Below, piece by piece: positions 1 through 8,762 of a stretch of 64,000 bases of DNA (within the stretch, counting starts at the first letter, position 1; each line of letters begins with the position of its first letter). The notes below the pieces were generated by a model, which was not told the DNA's origin, did no database searches, and saw only the letters and a program-made list of their open reading frames with translations. Position numbers and translations under genes: made by a program. The stretch is from Hyphobacterium sp. CCMP332 (lineage in GTDB: Bacteria; Pseudomonadota; Alphaproteobacteria; Caulobacterales; Maricaulaceae): the NCBI RefSeq assembly GCF_014323565.1, contig NZ_CP058669.1:1391501-1455500 (forward strand), read 5' to 3'.

Positions 1-89
1 TGCAAGTCACCGAAGTGGAGTTCGGGGTCTGCATAAGCCGATGCGCCCCACACCAGACTGAGGCAAAAAGCGGTTTTGATCATTTTCAT
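1..89 (-). CDS. Secreted protein, N-terminal 29 residues only (runs off left edge)
   Basis: Reading leftwards from an ATG at 89 there is an open frame to the window edge. It begins MKMIKTAF, followed by a hydrophobic stretch and an AYA/D motif, which is a classic Sec signal peptide with signal peptidase I cleavage near residue 20. A GAGAG purine run lies about 7 bases before the ATG. Only about nine mature residues are visible, so no family can be assigned. A second in-frame ATG two codons later could also be the start. It reads in the same direction as the three-gene cluster at 171-2745 but is separated from it by about 80 bases. Confidence 0.55.
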   Translation of the reverse strand, partial: MKMIKTAFCLSLVWGASAYADPELHFGDL

Positions 90-170
90 TGTGAGCTCTC
101 GTTTTCAATCAACCGAAAAAGAGATGCCCAGAAGACCGCGTTCGGATGCAAGCAGTCGATTGTAGGCCGC

Positions 171-923
171 CTATCCCGCGCCGCCATTATTGATCATGTA
201 ATAGGCATACCCCATGCCCAACAGCCCCATGACAATGCCGCCAATGAAAACATAGATCATGGTGACGGCGGCGAAGATACCTCCCTTCAAAACTGTACCG
301 GTCATCGTCATGGCCATGACCCCGCGCGCGCCCCTCACGAAGAAAAGCCAGTACGATAAAAAGATAATCAGCGGCACCCAGCTATACAATGCCATACTCG
401 ACGACAGCGCCGTAATAATCATGACTAAAAGCCCGACAATCGTGCCACCTGTCAAAATCGCGAACGTCAAATTCACCCTCGCGACCCAGCTCAGCGACCT
501 GTTGAAAGCCCCTACCAGAAAAGCCGAAAGAGCAGTGAAGCCGCCAACGACAATGGCATGCAGAAATGTGGCGGCATTGCCGTAATGCTCAGCAATGTCC
601 TCGATCGAGGCATTGAACAGCCCCTCCATTCGCGGAATGGTTTCGGGCTGGGTCTGCCACTGACTGACCAGAAGCCCCGCATAGCCGCCCCACAGGAAGG
701 ATATGAGGACCTGCAAGGCAATCAGACCTACGAACAACCGAACGGCGGGCGTATAGGTCACCCGGTCATTCACAGCATAAGACGCAAAAACAACATTCGG
801 CCGGATGACGATGTCCTTCAGCGTTTTCAGTGCGCGAAAATTGACGCCGAACGCGTCTTCCAGCGTGTTATCGATTTCCTCGCGCTGGCGGGAAGGCGGC
901 GTATCATCCGGATCCCGGCTCAT
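171..923 (-). CDS. DUF3667/Yip1-like polytopic membrane protein, copy 2
   Basis: The protein has 250 residues. A charged cytosolic N-terminus of about 40 residues is followed by a segment like the core of DUF3667 (a proline-containing stretch, then Y-TPAVRLF entering the first membrane helix) and about five hydrophobic helices. The zinc ribbon found at the N-terminus of typical DUF3667 proteins is not visible. The ATG at 923 is chosen because it overlaps the upstream stop as ATGA; the longer frame to 1043 would run deep into the preceding gene. It is paralogous to the protein at 1909-2745: both have an acidic N-terminus, the P-x-VRLF / P-x-IRLF helix entry and a similar helix pattern. It is the third gene of a tightly coupled operon. 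Its function is unknown and no catalytic motif is seen. Confidence 0.7.
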   Translation of the reverse strand: MSRDPDDTPPSRQREEIDNTLEDAFGVNFRALKTLKDIVIRPNVVFASYAVNDRVTYTPAVRLFVGLIALQVLISFLWGGYAGLLVSQWQTQPETIPRMEGLFNASIEDIAEHYGNAATFLHAIVVGGFTALSAFLVGAFNRSLSWVARVNLTFAILTGGTIVGLLVMIITALSSSMALYSWVPLIIFLSYWLFFVRGARGVMAMTMTGTVLKGGIFAAVTMIYVFIGGIVMGLLGMGYAYYMINNGGAG

Positions 924-1912
924 ACCTTCACCAGCATCTTTCCGGTATTGGCGCCCGTGAACAAGCCGAGGAAGGCGTCGGGCATGTTCTCGATTCCCTC
1001 GACAATCGTATTGCGCGGCTTGACCTTGCCTTCGGCCATCCACTTGCCGAGATCGCCAATGAAGGCGGGCAGGAGGTCGAAATGGTCCGAGACGATGAAG
1101 CCCTGGATCCGCAATGACTTGCCGACGATATAGGTCAGATTGTCGGTGATTTTCGCACCCGGATCATTATAGCGCTGGATCATGCCACAGGCAGCAATCC
1201 GGCCTTTCGGCTTCAGAACTTCCAGCGCCGCGGTCCAGTGGGTGCCGCCGACATTTTCAAAATAGGCATTCACGCCGCCGCCATTCGCTTCGGCCACAGC
1301 CTTGTCGAGCCGGTCCACGGCCTTGTAATCCACCGCCGCATCGGCCCCGATGGACAGGCAATACTCCACCTTGTCCTGTCCGCCGGCTGTGGCGACGACC
1401 TTCGCGCCCATCGCCTTGGCAAACTGGATTGCGGCTGATCCCACCGCCCCGGCCCCGGCGGAAACCCAGATGCTCTCGCCCGCCTGCAGATCGATGCAGC
1501 GCTTCAGCCCGACATAGGCGGTCATGCCGGTCAGCCCGGCAATGCCCAGATAGTCTTCCGGAGCGATATGCGTGGTATCGATCTTGTTCAGGCCGGTTCC
1601 GTCCGAGATATAGGCTTCACGCCAACCATGCATGGAATTGACCCAGTCGCCTTCCTTGAACTTCGGATTATGGCTTTCCACCACCTGACCGACGGCACCG
1701 CCATCCATGACGGAATCCAGCGCAAACGGATCGACATAGGTGCGCACACCGCTCATCCGCCCGCGCATATAGGGGTCGACCGACAGGAATTTGTTGGCCA
1801 CCAATACCTGCCCCTCACCGGGGGCGCCGATATCTGTTTCTGCCATTTTGAAATTGGCGGCGGTCGGCTCGGTCTTGGGATAGGCGGTCAGGTGAATTTC
1901 GCGGGATTTCAT
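920..1912 (-). CDS. Zinc-independent NADPH-dependent medium-chain reductase (CurA/leukotriene B4 dehydrogenase type)
   Basis: The protein has 330 residues, the usual size of this family. The N-terminal GroES-like fold carries the diagnostic SVDPYMRGRMS motif (about 45-55). The Rossmann part has AGAGAVGS (about 153-160), the glycine-rich nucleotide loop of the prostaglandin reductase/CurA branch. No zinc-ligand cysteines of alcohol dehydrogenases are visible. Family members reduce the double bond of alpha,beta-unsaturated ketones and aldehydes with NADPH, typically in detoxification. The gene sits between two paralogous membrane-protein genes and overlaps both by four bases (ATGA), so translation is probably coupled. 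The substrate cannot be deduced. Confidence 0.9.
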   Translation of the reverse strand: MKSREIHLTAYPKTEPTAANFKMAETDIGAPGEGQVLVANKFLSVDPYMRGRMSGVRTYVDPFALDSVMDGGAVGQVVESHNPKFKEGDWVNSMHGWREAYISDGTGLNKIDTTHIAPEDYLGIAGLTGMTAYVGLKRCIDLQAGESIWVSAGAGAVGSAAIQFAKAMGAKVVATAGGQDKVEYCLSIGADAAVDYKAVDRLDKAVAEANGGGVNAYFENVGGTHWTAALEVLKPKGRIAACGMIQRYNDPGAKITDNLTYIVGKSLRIQGFIVSDHFDLLPAFIGDLGKWMAEGKVKPRNTIVEGIENMPDAFLGLFTGANTGKMLVKV

Positions 1913-2745
1913 GAATTCTCACTCTCTATGGCGTGTTCGGCACTGATCCGGAACAGATCGATGACTGACATGTCGTATGTATTCTGCAACACCAATTCGG
2001 CAATGCCGTACTGGCCGATCATCATGATGATAAACATGGGAATGACCATGAAGACCAGCCCGGTCACCTGCAGCGTAACAGCGAGCGCACTGCGTCCGTA
2101 GAAACGCAACAGCACCCACACCGCCGAAACGAAATACCAGATCAGAGATCCCACAAAGGCCCAGAAGTAGAGCGTAAATTCGGTTTCCTCGCCAATTCCC
2201 GGCAAGAGACCGATCAGCGCCACAATGGCCATCAGCAGAAACAGCGCCAGGAATGACGCATTCACCGGTGCCAGATAAGCGAGCACATGACCGAAAAAGC
2301 TGCGGCTGGGCCGGTAAGCCTTGAGCAGCAGGACAAACGGCAAGGACGACAGAAAGACCAGGAGCGTGGTGGTCAGCCCGGCGGCATTCTGCAGCGATGT
2401 GTTGACCGCCTCATAACTCTGGCCGGATTCGGCCAGCCAGGCATTGATCGTCAGCGCCGCATCGTCGCTGCTGCGCGCCAGTGCATCGAGGCTGAACCCG
2501 GCCGGAATATCGAAGAAGGCCATGACCGCAAACTGCAAACCGAACAGCACCAGAAACAGCCGGATGATCGGCACATATTTTTCCCGCTCACCGGCATAGG
2601 CCGCTTCCAGAACGCGCGGCGTGTGCAGGAAGGTGTCCCTGATAGTGGTGAAAATACGCGTATCCACGCCGATGGCGGCATCTGCCACATCATCGACATC
2701 GGCCCGCGACGGGCGGGCGTCCTTCTCCTCGTTCGGATTGGTCAT
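1909..2745 (-). CDS. DUF3667/Yip1-like polytopic membrane protein, copy 1
   Basis: The protein has 278 residues. The ATG at 2745 is preceded by AGGAGG at ideal spacing, which decides the start over the longer frame from 2844. A hydrophilic acidic head of about 60 residues leads to YVPIIRLFLVLFGLQ, the membrane entry also seen in the third gene of the operon, and then about five helices. It is the promoter-proximal gene of a three-gene cluster whose stop codons overlap the next starts. The paralogy to the 171-923 product suggests duplication or a heteromeric membrane complex with the reductase between them. No enzymatic motif is visible. The DUF3667/Yip1 assignment is by pattern and not certain. 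Confidence 0.72.
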   Translation of the reverse strand: MTNPNEEKDARPSRADVDDVADAAIGVDTRIFTTIRDTFLHTPRVLEAAYAGEREKYVPIIRLFLVLFGLQFAVMAFFDIPAGFSLDALARSSDDAALTINAWLAESGQSYEAVNTSLQNAAGLTTTLLVFLSSLPFVLLLKAYRPSRSFFGHVLAYLAPVNASFLALFLLMAIVALIGLLPGIGEETEFTLYFWAFVGSLIWYFVSAVWVLLRFYGRSALAVTLQVTGLVFMVIPMFIIMMIGQYGIAELVLQNTYDMSVIDLFRISAEHAIESENS

Positions 2746-2885
2746 CCGGTCCCTCCTGCCGCATACCCTATTCCTCATGCCGATTCTCACAAGAGGCGAC
2801 GCGCGGAAAAGTCCGGCAACAAATATTGAAGCGCCTGACTGCACCGTTTCCTTGCCGGTAAGGTCTTGCCTGCTAGTCAGCGCGC

Positions 2886-3809
2886 ATGAGTATTCACGAT
2901 ACCCAGATGACAGCGGGCGTGATTGGCGCTGGCGTTTTCGGCGGCCACCATGCGCGCAAATATGCCGCCTCAGACCGCGTCCAGCTGATGGGCGTGTTCG
3001 ACGTCGATGCCGAGCGCGCCGAAATACTGGCCGCCCAGCTGGAAACGCGCGCCTATACCGATCTCGACGCCCTGATCGCCGATTGTGACGCGGTCACCGT
3101 CGCCAGCCCGGCCGTGAATCACTATGCCGGCGTGAAAGCGGCGCTGGTGGCGGGCAAGCATGTTCTCGTCGAAAAGCCACTGGCGGATACCGCCGCCCGG
3201 GGCGAAGAGCTGATCCGGATCGCCCGCGCGCGAAATCTCGTATTGCAGGTCGGCCATCAGGAACGCTTCGTGTTCAACGCCATGGGCGTGTTTGACATCG
3301 ACGAAGCGCCCCGCCGCATCGCCGCCCGCCGCATGGGCCTGCGCTCGACGCGCAATCTGGATGTCTCCGTCACGGTCGATCTGATGATCCACGATCTCGA
3401 TCTGGTAATGGCGCTGGCGCGAGCCCCCCTCACCAGCCTTGAGGCCAATGCCAGTAAAATCTTCACAGGCCTGCCCGATGCCGCCGATGTGCGCATGGTC
3501 TTCGAGGACGGTTTCGAGGCCGTTCTGGAATCCAGCCGCGCCGCTGATGCTCTCGATCGCGTCATGCGCCTGGATTATGAAAGCGGCTTTCTGGAAGTCG
3601 ATTTCGTCGCCAAAACATTCGTCAATGAAACCGGCTTTGATCTGAATGCCGATTTTGCCGACGACCCGAAGGCAAGGGATTCGCTCGGCGCCAACGTCAA
3701 CGCCTTCATCGAGTCCGTGCTGGATGGCACACCGGTCGCCGTCCCGGCCGAAGCCGGTCTGGCCGCCCTCGCTCTTGCGCGGGATATCGACCGGGCTGCG
3801 GCGCTCTGA
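2886..3809 (+). CDS. Gfo/Idh/MocA-family NAD(P)-dependent oxidoreductase
   Basis: The protein has 307 residues. The N-terminal Rossmann fold carries GVIGAGVFGGHH (about 11-22), and the family signature EKP is at residues 96-98 (VLVEKPLAD), where the lysine is the expected catalytic residue. The C-terminal alpha/beta half is shorter than in sugar dehydrogenases, as in UDP-N-acetylglucosamine 3-dehydrogenase-like members. The substrate is probably a sugar or nucleotide sugar, but that is inference. There is no strong ribosome site at 2886; an in-frame ATG at 2907, directly before the Rossmann strand, is an alternative start. It lies 140 bases from the divergent membrane-protein operon and 43 bases before nadE. 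Confidence 0.88.
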   Translation: MSIHDTQMTAGVIGAGVFGGHHARKYAASDRVQLMGVFDVDAERAEILAAQLETRAYTDLDALIADCDAVTVASPAVNHYAGVKAALVAGKHVLVEKPLADTAARGEELIRIARARNLVLQVGHQERFVFNAMGVFDIDEAPRRIAARRMGLRSTRNLDVSVTVDLMIHDLDLVMALARAPLTSLEANASKIFTGLPDAADVRMVFEDGFEAVLESSRAADALDRVMRLDYESGFLEVDFVAKTFVNETGFDLNADFADDPKARDSLGANVNAFIESVLDGTPVAVPAEAGLAALALARDIDRAAAL

Positions 3810-3852
3810 CTTCGCGCTTGAACCTGCGTCCGCGCAGGGCTAGATCGCGCCC

Positions 3853-5499
3853 ATGACAACGCTGCGAATTGCTTCCGCCCAGCTGAACCCGACGGTCGGC
3901 GATGTTTCCGGAAATCTGGAAAAGGCGCGGGCCGCCCGCGCCGAGGCCGCCGCGGGCGGCGCAGACCTGATTGTCTTCCCCGAACTCTTCATCCTTGGCT
4001 ATCCGCCCGAGGATCTGGTGCTGAAGCCGGCCGCTGTCGAGGCCTGCCACGACGCCATCGAGGCTTTCGCAAAAGAGCCCGGCATCGCCGCACTGATCGG
4101 CACACCCTGGCGCGAAGACGGCAAGCTCTACAACGCCGTCGTCCTGATTGATGAAGGCAAGGTTCAAGCCGTTCGCTTCAAGCACGACCTGCCCAATTAC
4201 GCCGTCTTCGATGAAAAGCGCGTCTTTGCGCCCGGCCCCCTGCCCGCGCCGGTCGACTGGCGCGATATCAAGCTGGGTCTACCCATCTGCGAGGATATCT
4301 GGCTGGAAAACACCCCACGCGCCCTGGCCGCGGCGGGGGCCGATTTCTTCATCTCCATCAATGGCTCGCCCTGGCGGCGCACCATCGAAACCGAACGCCG
4401 CGAGGCCTTCAGGAACTGGTCCGATCTCAACGTGCCTCTGGTCTTCGTCAACCAGGTCGGCGGACAGGACGAGCTGGTCTTTGACGGCGCATCCTTTGCG
4501 TGGAATCCGGATGGCGCGGAAATCCAGCGCCTGCCCGCCTTTGAAACCGCCATCGCCTTTTCCGACTGGACCAAGACCGACTCGGGCTGGACCGGCGCCA
4601 GCGATCACGCCTCCAGAGTCCTGACCGATCTGGAAGCCGACTGGCAGGCCACCTGTCTGGCGCTTGGCGATTACGTCAACAAGAATGGCTTTCCCGGCGT
4701 CGTGCTTGGCATGTCCGGCGGTATTGATAGTGCCATCTCGGCCGCCATTGCCGCCGATGCGCTTGGGGCCGATCGCGTGTGGGCGGTGATGATGCCGTCG
4801 AAATACACGTCCGATCACAGCCTTGAAGACGCCAGGGCCTGCGCCGAGGCCCTCGGCGTGCGCTATGACATCATTGATGTCGAGCCCGCCATTGCGGCCA
4901 TGGGCGGCATTCTCGCCGATGCCTTCAGGGGCACCACGCCCGATGCGTCCGAGGAGAACATCCAGTCGCGCATGCGCGGCGTCGTGCTGATGGCGCTCTC
5001 CAACAAGTTTGGTCCGATGGTCCTGTCGACCGGCAACAAGTCGGAAATGGCCGTCGGCTATGCCACCCTCTATGGCGACATGAATGGCGGCTATAACGCG
5101 CTGAAAGACATCTATAAATCGGAAGTCTATCAGCTCGCGCGCTGGCGCAATGAACAGAATGCCTCGCCCGGCCTCGCTCCGGCGGGAACCGTGATCCCGG
5201 AACGCATCATCACCAAGGCGCCGTCCGCCGAGCTGAAACCCGATCAAACCGATCAGGACAGCCTGCCCGACTATGACGTGCTGGATGAAATCCTTACCGG
5301 CCTGATCGAAAACGAGTACGGGCCGAAGGAAATCGCGGCCCAAGGCCATGATCCGGCGCTGATCGCCCGCATCGAGAACATGCTCTACCGCGCCGAATAC
5401 AAACGCCGGCAAGCGCCGCCGGGCGCCAAGATCGGGCGCAAGAATTTCGGCCGCGACCGCCGCTACCCGATTACGAACAAGTTCCGGTCGGTGAGGTAA
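3853..5499 (+). CDS. nadE: Glutamine-dependent NAD+ synthetase
   Basis: The protein has 548 residues in two domains. The N-terminal nitrilase-like glutaminase shows the triad Glu44 (VFPELF), Lys110 (RFKHDLPNY) and Cys146 (GLPICEDIW). The C-terminal ATP-pyrophosphatase domain has the SGGIDS loop (288-293) and a [10 protein letters not shown] motif. It converts deamido-NAD to NAD using ammonia channelled from glutamine, the last step of NAD synthesis, in the cytoplasm. The length is normal for the two-domain enzyme. Its stop codon overlaps the start of the macro-domain gene (TAATG), so the two are probably co-translated. Confidence 0.97.
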   Translation: MTTLRIASAQLNPTVGDVSGNLEKARAARAEAAAGGADLIVFPELFILGYPPEDLVLKPAAVEACHDAIEAFAKEPGIAALIGTPWREDGKLYNAVVLIDEGKVQAVRFKHDLPNYAVFDEKRVFAPGPLPAPVDWRDIKLGLPICEDIWLENTPRALAAAGADFFISINGSPWRRTIETERREAFRNWSDLNVPLVFVNQVGGQDELVFDGASFAWNPDGAEIQRLPAFETAIAFSDWTKTDSGWTGASDHASRVLTDLEADWQATCLALGDYVNKNGFPGVVLGMSGGIDSAISAAIAADALGADRVWAVMMPSKYTSDHSLEDARACAEALGVRYDIIDVEPAIAAMGGILADAFRGTTPDASEENIQSRMRGVVLMALSNKFGPMVLSTGNKSEMAVGYATLYGDMNGGYNALKDIYKSEVYQLARWRNEQNASPGLAPAGTVIPERIITKAPSAELKPDQTDQDSLPDYDVLDEILTGLIENEYGPKEIAAQGHDPALIARIENMLYRAEYKRRQAPPGAKIGRKNFGRDRRYPITNKFRSVR

Positions 5500-6035
5500 T
5501 GGCTGAGCCGGTCATCGAGGTGCTCAATCAGAGCATCATCGACGTCGACACTGACGTGATCATCAACGCAGCGAACAAGTCTTTGATTGGCGGTGGCGGT
5601 GTCGACGGTGTCATTCATCGCGCAGCCGGGCCGGATCTGTTGGCAGAATGCAAAACGCTGGACGGATGCGAAACCGGGCAGGCCAAACTCACAGGCGCGC
5701 ATGATTTACCGCAGAAAGCTGTTATCCATGTGGTCGGCCCGATCTGGCGGGGCGGCAATTCCGGCGAGGCCGCCATGCTTGCGGATTGTTACCGAAATGC
5801 CCTTTTGCTGGCGGATAGCCACGAATTCAAATCGATAGCCTTCCCTGCGATATCGACAGGTGCGTACAGCTACCCTCCTGATCAAGCGGCCCGGATCGCT
5901 ATCCAGACATCGTTGGAGACGATCGACCAGCTCAAATGCGTCGATCGAATAGTATTTGCATGTATGGGAAAGCACTCGGCAGGCCTCCACCGAAAGGCGC
6001 TCGATCACGCCCGTTCGTCGTCAGGACAATCCTAA
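5499..6035 (+). CDS. Macro-domain protein (O-acetyl-ADP-ribose deacetylase/ADP-ribosyl hydrolase, YmdB-like)
   Basis: The protein has 178 residues and is essentially a single macro domain. Visible signatures are [21 protein letters not shown] (about 19-39), which contains the NAAN and GGGGVDGxI ADP-ribose-binding motifs, and the later [12 protein letters not shown] loop. YmdB-type enzymes hydrolyse O-acetyl-ADP-ribose or remove mono-ADP-ribose from proteins. The start overlaps the nadE stop by one base, so an NAD-producing enzyme and an enzyme acting on an NAD breakdown product are made together. The specific reaction has not been established. Confidence 0.93.
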   Translation: MAEPVIEVLNQSIIDVDTDVIINAANKSLIGGGGVDGVIHRAAGPDLLAECKTLDGCETGQAKLTGAHDLPQKAVIHVVGPIWRGGNSGEAAMLADCYRNALLLADSHEFKSIAFPAISTGAYSYPPDQAARIAIQTSLETIDQLKCVDRIVFACMGKHSAGLHRKALDHARSSSGQS

Positions 6036-6040
6036 CTTTT

Positions 6041-6056
6041 CCCGTCGAAAGACGGG
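6041..6056 (+). terminator. Short GAAA-tetraloop hairpin after the nadE/macro-domain pair
   Basis: CCCGTC-GAAA-GACGGG forms a perfect six-pair stem closed by a stable GNRA loop, starting five bases after the macro-domain stop codon. It is followed by CGTATTT rather than a run of T, so it would be a weak intrinsic terminator or an mRNA 3'-end stabiliser. Confidence 0.4.
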
Positions 6057-6135
6057 CGTATTTCGCGGGTTAGGGGTTTTCGGCCATCTTGTCGCCAAGA
6101 TGTGAAAGCCAATTGCCAAGCGAAAGGTTCAAAAC

Positions 6136-6531
6136 ATGCTTCGACTACTTGGCGTAATTTTCGTTCTCATGAGTGCAACCGCAACGGCGCAGGAAGCCGA
6201 AGACTGGCCACCTCCACCGGGGCCGATTTGTGGAGAAATCGAGTCCGGCGTGGAAGCTGATTTCCGTTTCCATGAGTTGCAGCTCACCGCGGAAAACTAC
6301 CGACAAGACATGGACGCGATGAATAGCCACGTTCGCCGATGGATTTATCAAAATAGTGAAGCCGGTCGCGAAGCCTTTTCGTGGGAAGTTCAGATGGCTT
6401 GGCACAATAATATGACTGCCATTCACCTTTATGTCTTGCGGCTTGAGGCAATGAGTGCTGAGGGCGAGGATCAACAATTGGCGATCGATCGGTTCTGTGA
6501 TGCGCTCTCCAGCGCATTCATTATGGATTAG
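6136..6531 (+). CDS. Small secreted protein of unknown function
   Basis: The protein has 131 residues. A signal peptide is clear: MLRLLG, a hydrophobic core and a TATAQ cleavage region near residue 18. The mature part is acidic and helical, with two cysteines (in PICGE and DRFCDAL) near its ends that could form a disulfide in the periplasm. I recognise no family. The DNA is visibly less GC-rich than its neighbours, with codons such as AAT, TTT and ATT, which may mean recent acquisition or relaxed selection. It is preceded by a hairpin and followed by a palindromic repeat, so it appears to be a one-gene unit. Confidence 0.6.
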   Translation: MLRLLGVIFVLMSATATAQEAEDWPPPPGPICGEIESGVEADFRFHELQLTAENYRQDMDAMNSHVRRWIYQNSEAGREAFSWEVQMAWHNNMTAIHLYVLRLEAMSAEGEDQQLAIDRFCDALSSAFIMD

Positions 6532-6597
6532 CAGCACAGTCCATTTGCTATGCCCTGCGGCGAACGCAGGCGGGGATGCTGGCAATTGAGTTTAATT

Positions 6598-6700
6598 CGT
6601 CATCCCGGACAGCCCGAAGGGATAATCCGGAACCCACTCTGGAACGGCAGCATTGCGGAATGGGTCCCGGGTTCGTGCTATCGCGGGCCCCGGAACGACC
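6598..6700. repeat. Palindromic intergenic repeat element of the CATCCCGG type
   Basis: About 100 bases upstream of gltX begin with CGTCATCCCGGAC and end with CCCCGGAACGACC, imperfect inverted ends. Inside them, ATCCGGAACCCAC is mirrored by ATGGGTCCCGGGTTC. The transcript would fold into a long imperfect hairpin. Elements built on this GTCATCCCGG...CCCGGGATGAC pattern are dispersed between genes in many alphaproteobacteria. I found no second copy in this window. Confidence 0.6.
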
Positions 6701-6779
6701 GCCCCCAACCGCCCCTCACCCTTGCCGCAATCGCGCATCAGCGCTAAGCCGCGCGCTTCTGTTTCAGCAGGTAGAGTCC

Positions 6780-8111
6780 ATGACCACCAAAGTCCGTTTC
6801 GCCCCCAGCCCGACCGGCAAATTGCATGTCGGCAATGTCCGTACCGCTCTGACCAACGTGCTGCACGCACGCCAGACCGGCGGTGTCTTTGTGCTGCGGA
6901 TTGACGATACGGATCTGGAGCGCTCGACCAAGGCGTTTGAAGACGGCATCCGCGCCGACCTGACCTGGCTGGGCCTGACCTGGGACGAGACCTTCAAACA
7001 GTCTGACCGCTTTGATCAATATGATGCCGCCGCGCAGAAGCTGAAGGATAAGGGCCTTCTCTACCCGGCGTATGAAACCGGCGAGGAACTGGACCGCAAA
7101 CGCAAGATCCAGCGCGCGCAAGGCAAGCCGCCCGTCTATGACCGCGCCGCTCTGAACCTGACCGAGGACCAGAAGGCCGCCTATGACGCCGAAGGGCGCA
7201 AGCCGCACTGGCGCTTCAAATTGTCGGGCAAGCCGGTCAGCTGGAATGATCTCATTCGCGGCGAAACGACGATTGAAACCTCATCCCTGTCCGATCCGAT
7301 CCTGATCCGCGAGGATGGCTCCTATCTCTACACCCTGCCCAGCGTCGTCGATGATATCGATGCGGGCATCACCACGATTATTCGCGGTGAAGACCACACC
7401 ACGAATTCGGGTGCGCAGATCGAGATTTTCCTCGCCCTTGGCGGCAAGGCCCCGGAATTCGGTCACCAGGCCCTGCTGGTCGGTGCCGATGGTGGCAAGC
7501 TGTCGAAACGTCTCGGCACGCTGGCCATCGAGGATTTGCGCGAAAGCGAGGGCATCGAGCCGATGGCGATCCTGTCCCTGCTCGCCAAGATCGGCACGTC
7601 CGATCCCATCGACGCCTATACGAACATCCAGACCCTGATCGACCAGTTTTCATTCGAGAAGTTTTCTCGCGCACCGGCACGGTTTGATCCGGAAGAATTG
7701 AAGCGCATCAATGCCCGCGTCCTGCATCAGCTCTCCTATGCCGAGGTGAAAGACCGCCTTCAGGCCATGGGCGCGGATGGTGGCGAGGCTTTCTGGCATG
7801 CCGTCGCGCCCAATCTGGAACGCCTCTCGGACGCGAGGAGCTGGCACACCCTGATCGAGGGACCGGTCACACCTGTTATCGAGGATGCCGATTATATCGC
7901 CGCCGCCGCCGCCAATCTGCCAGCGGGTGAACTGACCGGCGAGAGCTGGGGCACATGGACGGGCGTGCTGAAAGAGGCCACCGGACGCAAGGGCAAGGAC
8001 CTCTTCATGCCGCTGCGTCTCGCCCTGACCGGCGAAAAGCACGGCCCGGACATGTCCGAACTCCTGCCGCTTATCGGCCGGGATCGCGTTCTGGAGCGGC
8101 TCTCCGCCTAA
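6780..8111 (+). CDS. gltX: Glutamyl-tRNA synthetase
   Basis: The protein has 443 residues. The class I signatures are present: FAPSPTGKLHVGN (HIGH-type motif, residues 7-19) and GGKLSKRLGT (KMSKS-type) near residue 240. It charges tRNA-Glu, and perhaps tRNA-Gln where GatCAB operates. Alphaproteobacteria often carry two gltX paralogues; this window does not show which one this is. The ATG at 6780 is chosen because conserved sequence begins right after it, while the longer frame runs back through the palindromic repeat. The stop overlaps the end of the convergent LOG gene by four bases. Confidence 0.96.
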   Translation: MTTKVRFAPSPTGKLHVGNVRTALTNVLHARQTGGVFVLRIDDTDLERSTKAFEDGIRADLTWLGLTWDETFKQSDRFDQYDAAAQKLKDKGLLYPAYETGEELDRKRKIQRAQGKPPVYDRAALNLTEDQKAAYDAEGRKPHWRFKLSGKPVSWNDLIRGETTIETSSLSDPILIREDGSYLYTLPSVVDDIDAGITTIIRGEDHTTNSGAQIEIFLALGGKAPEFGHQALLVGADGGKLSKRLGTLAIEDLRESEGIEPMAILSLLAKIGTSDPIDAYTNIQTLIDQFSFEKFSRAPARFDPEELKRINARVLHQLSYAEVKDRLQAMGADGGEAFWHAVAPNLERLSDARSWHTLIEGPVTPVIEDADYIAAAAANLPAGELTGESWGTWTGVLKEATGRKGKDLFMPLRLALTGEKHGPDMSELLPLIGRDRVLERLSA

Positions 8112-8662
8112 CTTTCGAGTTTGGCCAGCAGATGATCAATCGCCTCGCCGGCATCGGTGTGGACGCTGACATGGTCGTGAAAGCCATCCGGCGTGAAGCC
8201 TTCCTGCTCGGTCCGGTAAAGCAGTTTGAAGAAGGGCTCCCAGAAGGCCTCGACATCTAGAAAGGCCACCGGCTTGTCATGCTGGGACAGACGCTGGCGT
8301 GACAGAACATCGAAGATTTCTTCCAGTGTTCCCACACCGCCGGGCATGATCAGGAAAGCATCGCTCTCCTCGATCAGCATGTTCTTGCGGATCGACATGG
8401 TGGTAACGATCCGGGTCTCGGCGGCCTCATAGAGGCCTTCGGTCGCGATCATGAATTCGGGAATCACGCCCAGCACCTTGCCGCCGGAGTCCAGCGCCGA
8501 ATGGGCGGCTTGCCCCATCAGACCGACATCTCCCCCGCCATAGACCAGGCGGCAACTGCGATCGGCGATGGCTTTACCCGCAGAACGCGCCGCCGTGACA
8601 TAGGCAGGGCTGCGCCCGGTAGCTGAACCGCAAAAAACACCAATCGACCGTAGTTTCGCCAT
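8108..8662 (-). CDS. LOG-family (TIGR00730) protein, probable nucleotide 5'-monophosphate phosphoribohydrolase
   Basis: The protein has 184 residues, typical for the family. The signature motifs are SIGVFCGSATG (about 5-15), YGGGDVGLMG and PGGVGTLEE, the last being the PGGxGTxxE motif with the catalytic glutamate. Members were long labelled lysine decarboxylases but cleave the N-glycosidic bond of nucleoside monophosphates, including cytokinin ribotides in plants; the bacterial substrate is often AMP-like. It is convergent with gltX and divergent from the LysM gene, and stands alone. Confidence 0.92.
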   Translation of the reverse strand: MAKLRSIGVFCGSATGRSPAYVTAARSAGKAIADRSCRLVYGGGDVGLMGQAAHSALDSGGKVLGVIPEFMIATEGLYEAAETRIVTTMSIRKNMLIEESDAFLIMPGGVGTLEEIFDVLSRQRLSQHDKPVAFLDVEAFWEPFFKLLYRTEQEGFTPDGFHDHVSVHTDAGEAIDHLLAKLES

Positions 8663-8762
8663 TTCTATGTGCCCTTGTGACTGTGAAAGAGATCATAAGC
8701 CGCGATTGTACATGTTGCGACAGTCGATGGCCGTGGTAGACCAGTAAAAAAAGGAGTTCGGC

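Noticed and set aside
171-1043. Extended start at 1043 for the first membrane protein
   Set aside because: The added 40 residues are the antiparallel-free overlap with the reductase gene in another frame and lack hydrophobic or conserved features; ATGA coupling at 923 is better.
4279-5412. 377-codon open frame on the minus strand opposite nadE
   Set aside because: It lies wholly antisense to a gene with complete catalytic motifs; the translation is Gly/His/Arg-rich low-complexity sequence, as expected from high-GC antisense frames.
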